This document shows, piece by piece, positions 61,674 through 64,000 of a stretch of 64,000 nucleotides of DNA (the first letter of the stretch is position 1; each line of letters opens with the position of its first letter). The notes beneath the pieces are model-generated. The model was given only the letters and a program-made list of their open reading frames with translations, made no database searches and was not told where the DNA came from. Origin of the DNA: Parasponia andersonii (lineage: Eukaryota; Streptophyta; Magnoliopsida; Rosales; Cannabaceae); the NCBI GenBank assembly GCA_002914805.1, contig JXTB01000035.1, positions 456,420 through 520,419 on the forward strand. The letters run 5' to 3'. The position numbers and the translations under genes were made by a program.

Positions 61674-63130
61674 TAAGAGCCCTTAATTGTGTGTTGGTCC
61701 CTCTCTTCGTTAAAGAGGATACGTAGTAATTTTTATCTTTATTTTGACGAGGAAGACCATAGTGATTAAGGAGAGCGAAATTGCGTAGAAATAAATATTT
61801 GAAATGACTTGAATGCAAGCACATGATAGGGGTTGGTAGTGGCATGCATGCCACAAGTAACAGAGGAAGTGCATTGCATTAAAACAAAAAATGGGCTATC
61901 CATGAGAAATGCAATCCCCTATAGCTAATATCTTCTTCTAATTCTAGAAGACACCTAAAACAACCAAATCATATCTTTTTTTTTTTTGTAATTATTTTTT
62001 ACTTTTGGTAAATTTTCTCACCATTGTCCACCAAAAATAAGGGATCTTAGTAGTACAATATCTTATTCTTAGGAGTGTTTGAGACGTGGTTTAGCTCATT
62101 TTAGTTTTCATTTAGTGCGCCAAACTGTACATGTAGTTTATGCTAAATCTTAAACCGTACAATTTGAAAAAATTGAGTGAAATTAAACAAAATTGCACCT
62201 AGCACCTATATTTGCGTCGGTGCTGTTCAATTTTCGCAATTTGAGTAAATAGGCAGTAGAGTAGAGCTTGATAAATTTGACTTTAAATCTGACAAAATTT
62301 GACTTGTTGAAATTTTAGCGGTTTTTTTAATTAAATATTTCATAAGAAAAAAAAAACAATTACATCCAGTTATGAATATATACTCTATGAAGTTAAAAGT
62401 TCTAATCAAAAGTTGAAAAGGTAACAAAAGAACTACTTAAGAATATCATATGAAGTACATAGCAGTGTAATGTTATACCTATCTGATGACTTTACCTAAG
62501 TACCCTAATGTCCAAATCTTCTTCTATATGATCTATGGTCACTCCAAACTTTTTTACCAAATCTCATTTATGAATCTAATCTTATAATAGGAGTTGTCAG
62601 AGATGAGTTGTCAATGTCATCGTCAAATCTGTTTTTGTTGATTTTAATTTTAGATTTAACTATTATTTCGACCGTGGTCGAGTATTCGATGGTGGTTGAT
62701 TTCGATCATAGTCAAACTTTTATTGGATGGTGGACGGGCTCGTGGGGTACTTTCAGATTTCTGATTTTACGTCTAAAAAAAATTATTTTTGTAAATTATT
62801 AATTGTCTCACGTTTCACCATGCAGAGTAAAATATAGTCAAAATTGATAATTTCCAATTCTATTAAATATGCTACTCAAATTTGAGGTATATAGTCCTCT
62901 TAACAAAGCTCTATAATATGTGCTTCTAGCACCTAAAAGTATCAAAATAGCCTTTATGATTTCGATGATTTTTTATGCGTTCCGGTGATATTTGAGGATT
63001 TTTAATGAATGTCAATTGATTTCTTTAATACATTGTGGGTATTGTTGTCCAAGCAGCATATTTTTTAAAAGAAACATTGAGAGATGCACATTTCAGAAAT
63101 TTGTGTTATTAGGGAACATATTTGATGGAG
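60950..63130. other. Intergenic, no gene recognised
   Basis: Contains a TA tract (61636-61670) and AT-rich DNA. The short frames at 61582-61854 and 62608-62802 carry no family features. Confidence 0.5.
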
Positions 63131-63136
63131 TTTCTC

Positions 63137-64000
63137 TATAACACCCCAAATTCATAAAGGTTGGAGATTAATATGGTAAATGATTAGAAGTACCTGTTCC
63201 TCTTGTCTAACTCACTTGCAGAGTTGCAGAGTTAGAGTGGACAAAATTTTTTAAAAAAAATCATGAGTTGCATTTGGTGACAGATCCTGTATCAAAGGGC
63301 CACACTTCTTCTATAGGTACCACCAAGGTTTTAATTTTTTATGGGACTTCGGTATCTTTAATAGAAATAACTTAGCCAAAAGAGGGGCGGAACGATGTGT
63401 TGGGTCGAAAGGGAGACCCTTACACGTTATGGTAGAGAAATTAGGTTAAATATGCATTATAAGAGGCATATTTTGGCACATATACTTCCCTCAATAAAAT
63501 TCTGAAAAATATGCATATACCCACATGAAATGTCACTTCTGCCCTTAATAATTGGTTTATAATGTATATGTCGCTCTTCTCCTCTTTAACCAAGCTGTAG
63601 CTCCTTATTCCTCCCTCTATATCTTCACAATCTTTCATGTAATCTCATGCTTGAATTTATCACACTGTCTAAGGAGCTGAAATTCTAAGAGCAGAAAAGA
63701 AGAAAAGGATAAAAGTTGAAAAAACAGAAAAAAGACGTGGCAGTAAGACGGAGGACGGAAATCCGCGAAATGGGTATGTAATTTATATGTTCAAATGTTA
63801 TGGGTACTGTTTAAAATAGTTTTTAACTGAGTTTCGATATGTTACGAGCATAATTTATACATTATAATTTATTTTCTGGGTCTGGGATTATCTGCAAAAG
63901 TCTGGATTTCTCAAAAAATCAGACTGCCTCAGTATAAGCATCGAATTTTCGATGTAATTTCGACCATATTTCGATGAAGTCTGAGATGTAAGAATTTCGT
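63137..64000. mobile_element. Possible LTR running off the right edge
   Basis: It begins TATAACACCCCAAATTC, reminiscent of the TGTAACACCCC start of many plant gypsy LTRs, and is richer in GC than its surroundings in places (e.g. 63380-63420, 63735-63770). The right end is outside the window, so this is tentative. Confidence 0.3.

Overview
The window is nuclear DNA of a flowering plant, most likely a eudicot. It is AT-rich and sparse in genes. Three protein-coding genes can be supported: two split by GT-AG introns, each with a TATA box at a normal distance upstream, and one intronless. The species cannot be named from the sequence alone. No tRNA, rRNA, CRISPR or prokaryotic feature was seen.

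Layout. 0-11.6 kb is repeat territory: three diverged copies of one roughly 2.2-kb LTR-like family (71-2339, about 6820-9164, 9327-11553), each with a GC-rich island near its right end. 12.8-17.0 kb holds a three-exon 3-ketoacyl-CoA synthase gene of the KCS10/FIDDLEHEAD type (epidermal very-long-chain lipid synthesis). 17-42 kb has no intact gene. It contains a degenerate Ty1/copia element on the minus strand (21021-26550), a gutted Ty3/gypsy element (33023-36122) with another insertion nested in its gag, a Tourist-like MITE (37257-37549), and a solo LTR with a perfect target duplication (38155-38901). 42.3-47.8 kb holds a five-exon flavin monooxygenase gene of the FMO1 type (the N-hydroxypipecolate / systemic immunity clade). 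Its leader carries an (AT)20 tract inside an upstream ORF, and its introns are loaded with MITE and duplication events. 49.9-51.5 kb holds, on the minus strand, an intronless gene for a 442-residue low-complexity plant protein of unknown function. 51.5-64 kb has no recognisable coding gene. It contains three foldback (inverted-repeat) elements, another MITE, a promoter-like island with two G-boxes, and a possible LTR running off the right edge.

The three genes do not form a pathway and each looks independently regulated. The most informative non-genic signals are the uORF/microsatellite in the FMO1-type leader, the series of long palindromes between 55 and 60 kb, and the well-bounded insertions whose target duplications can be read directly.
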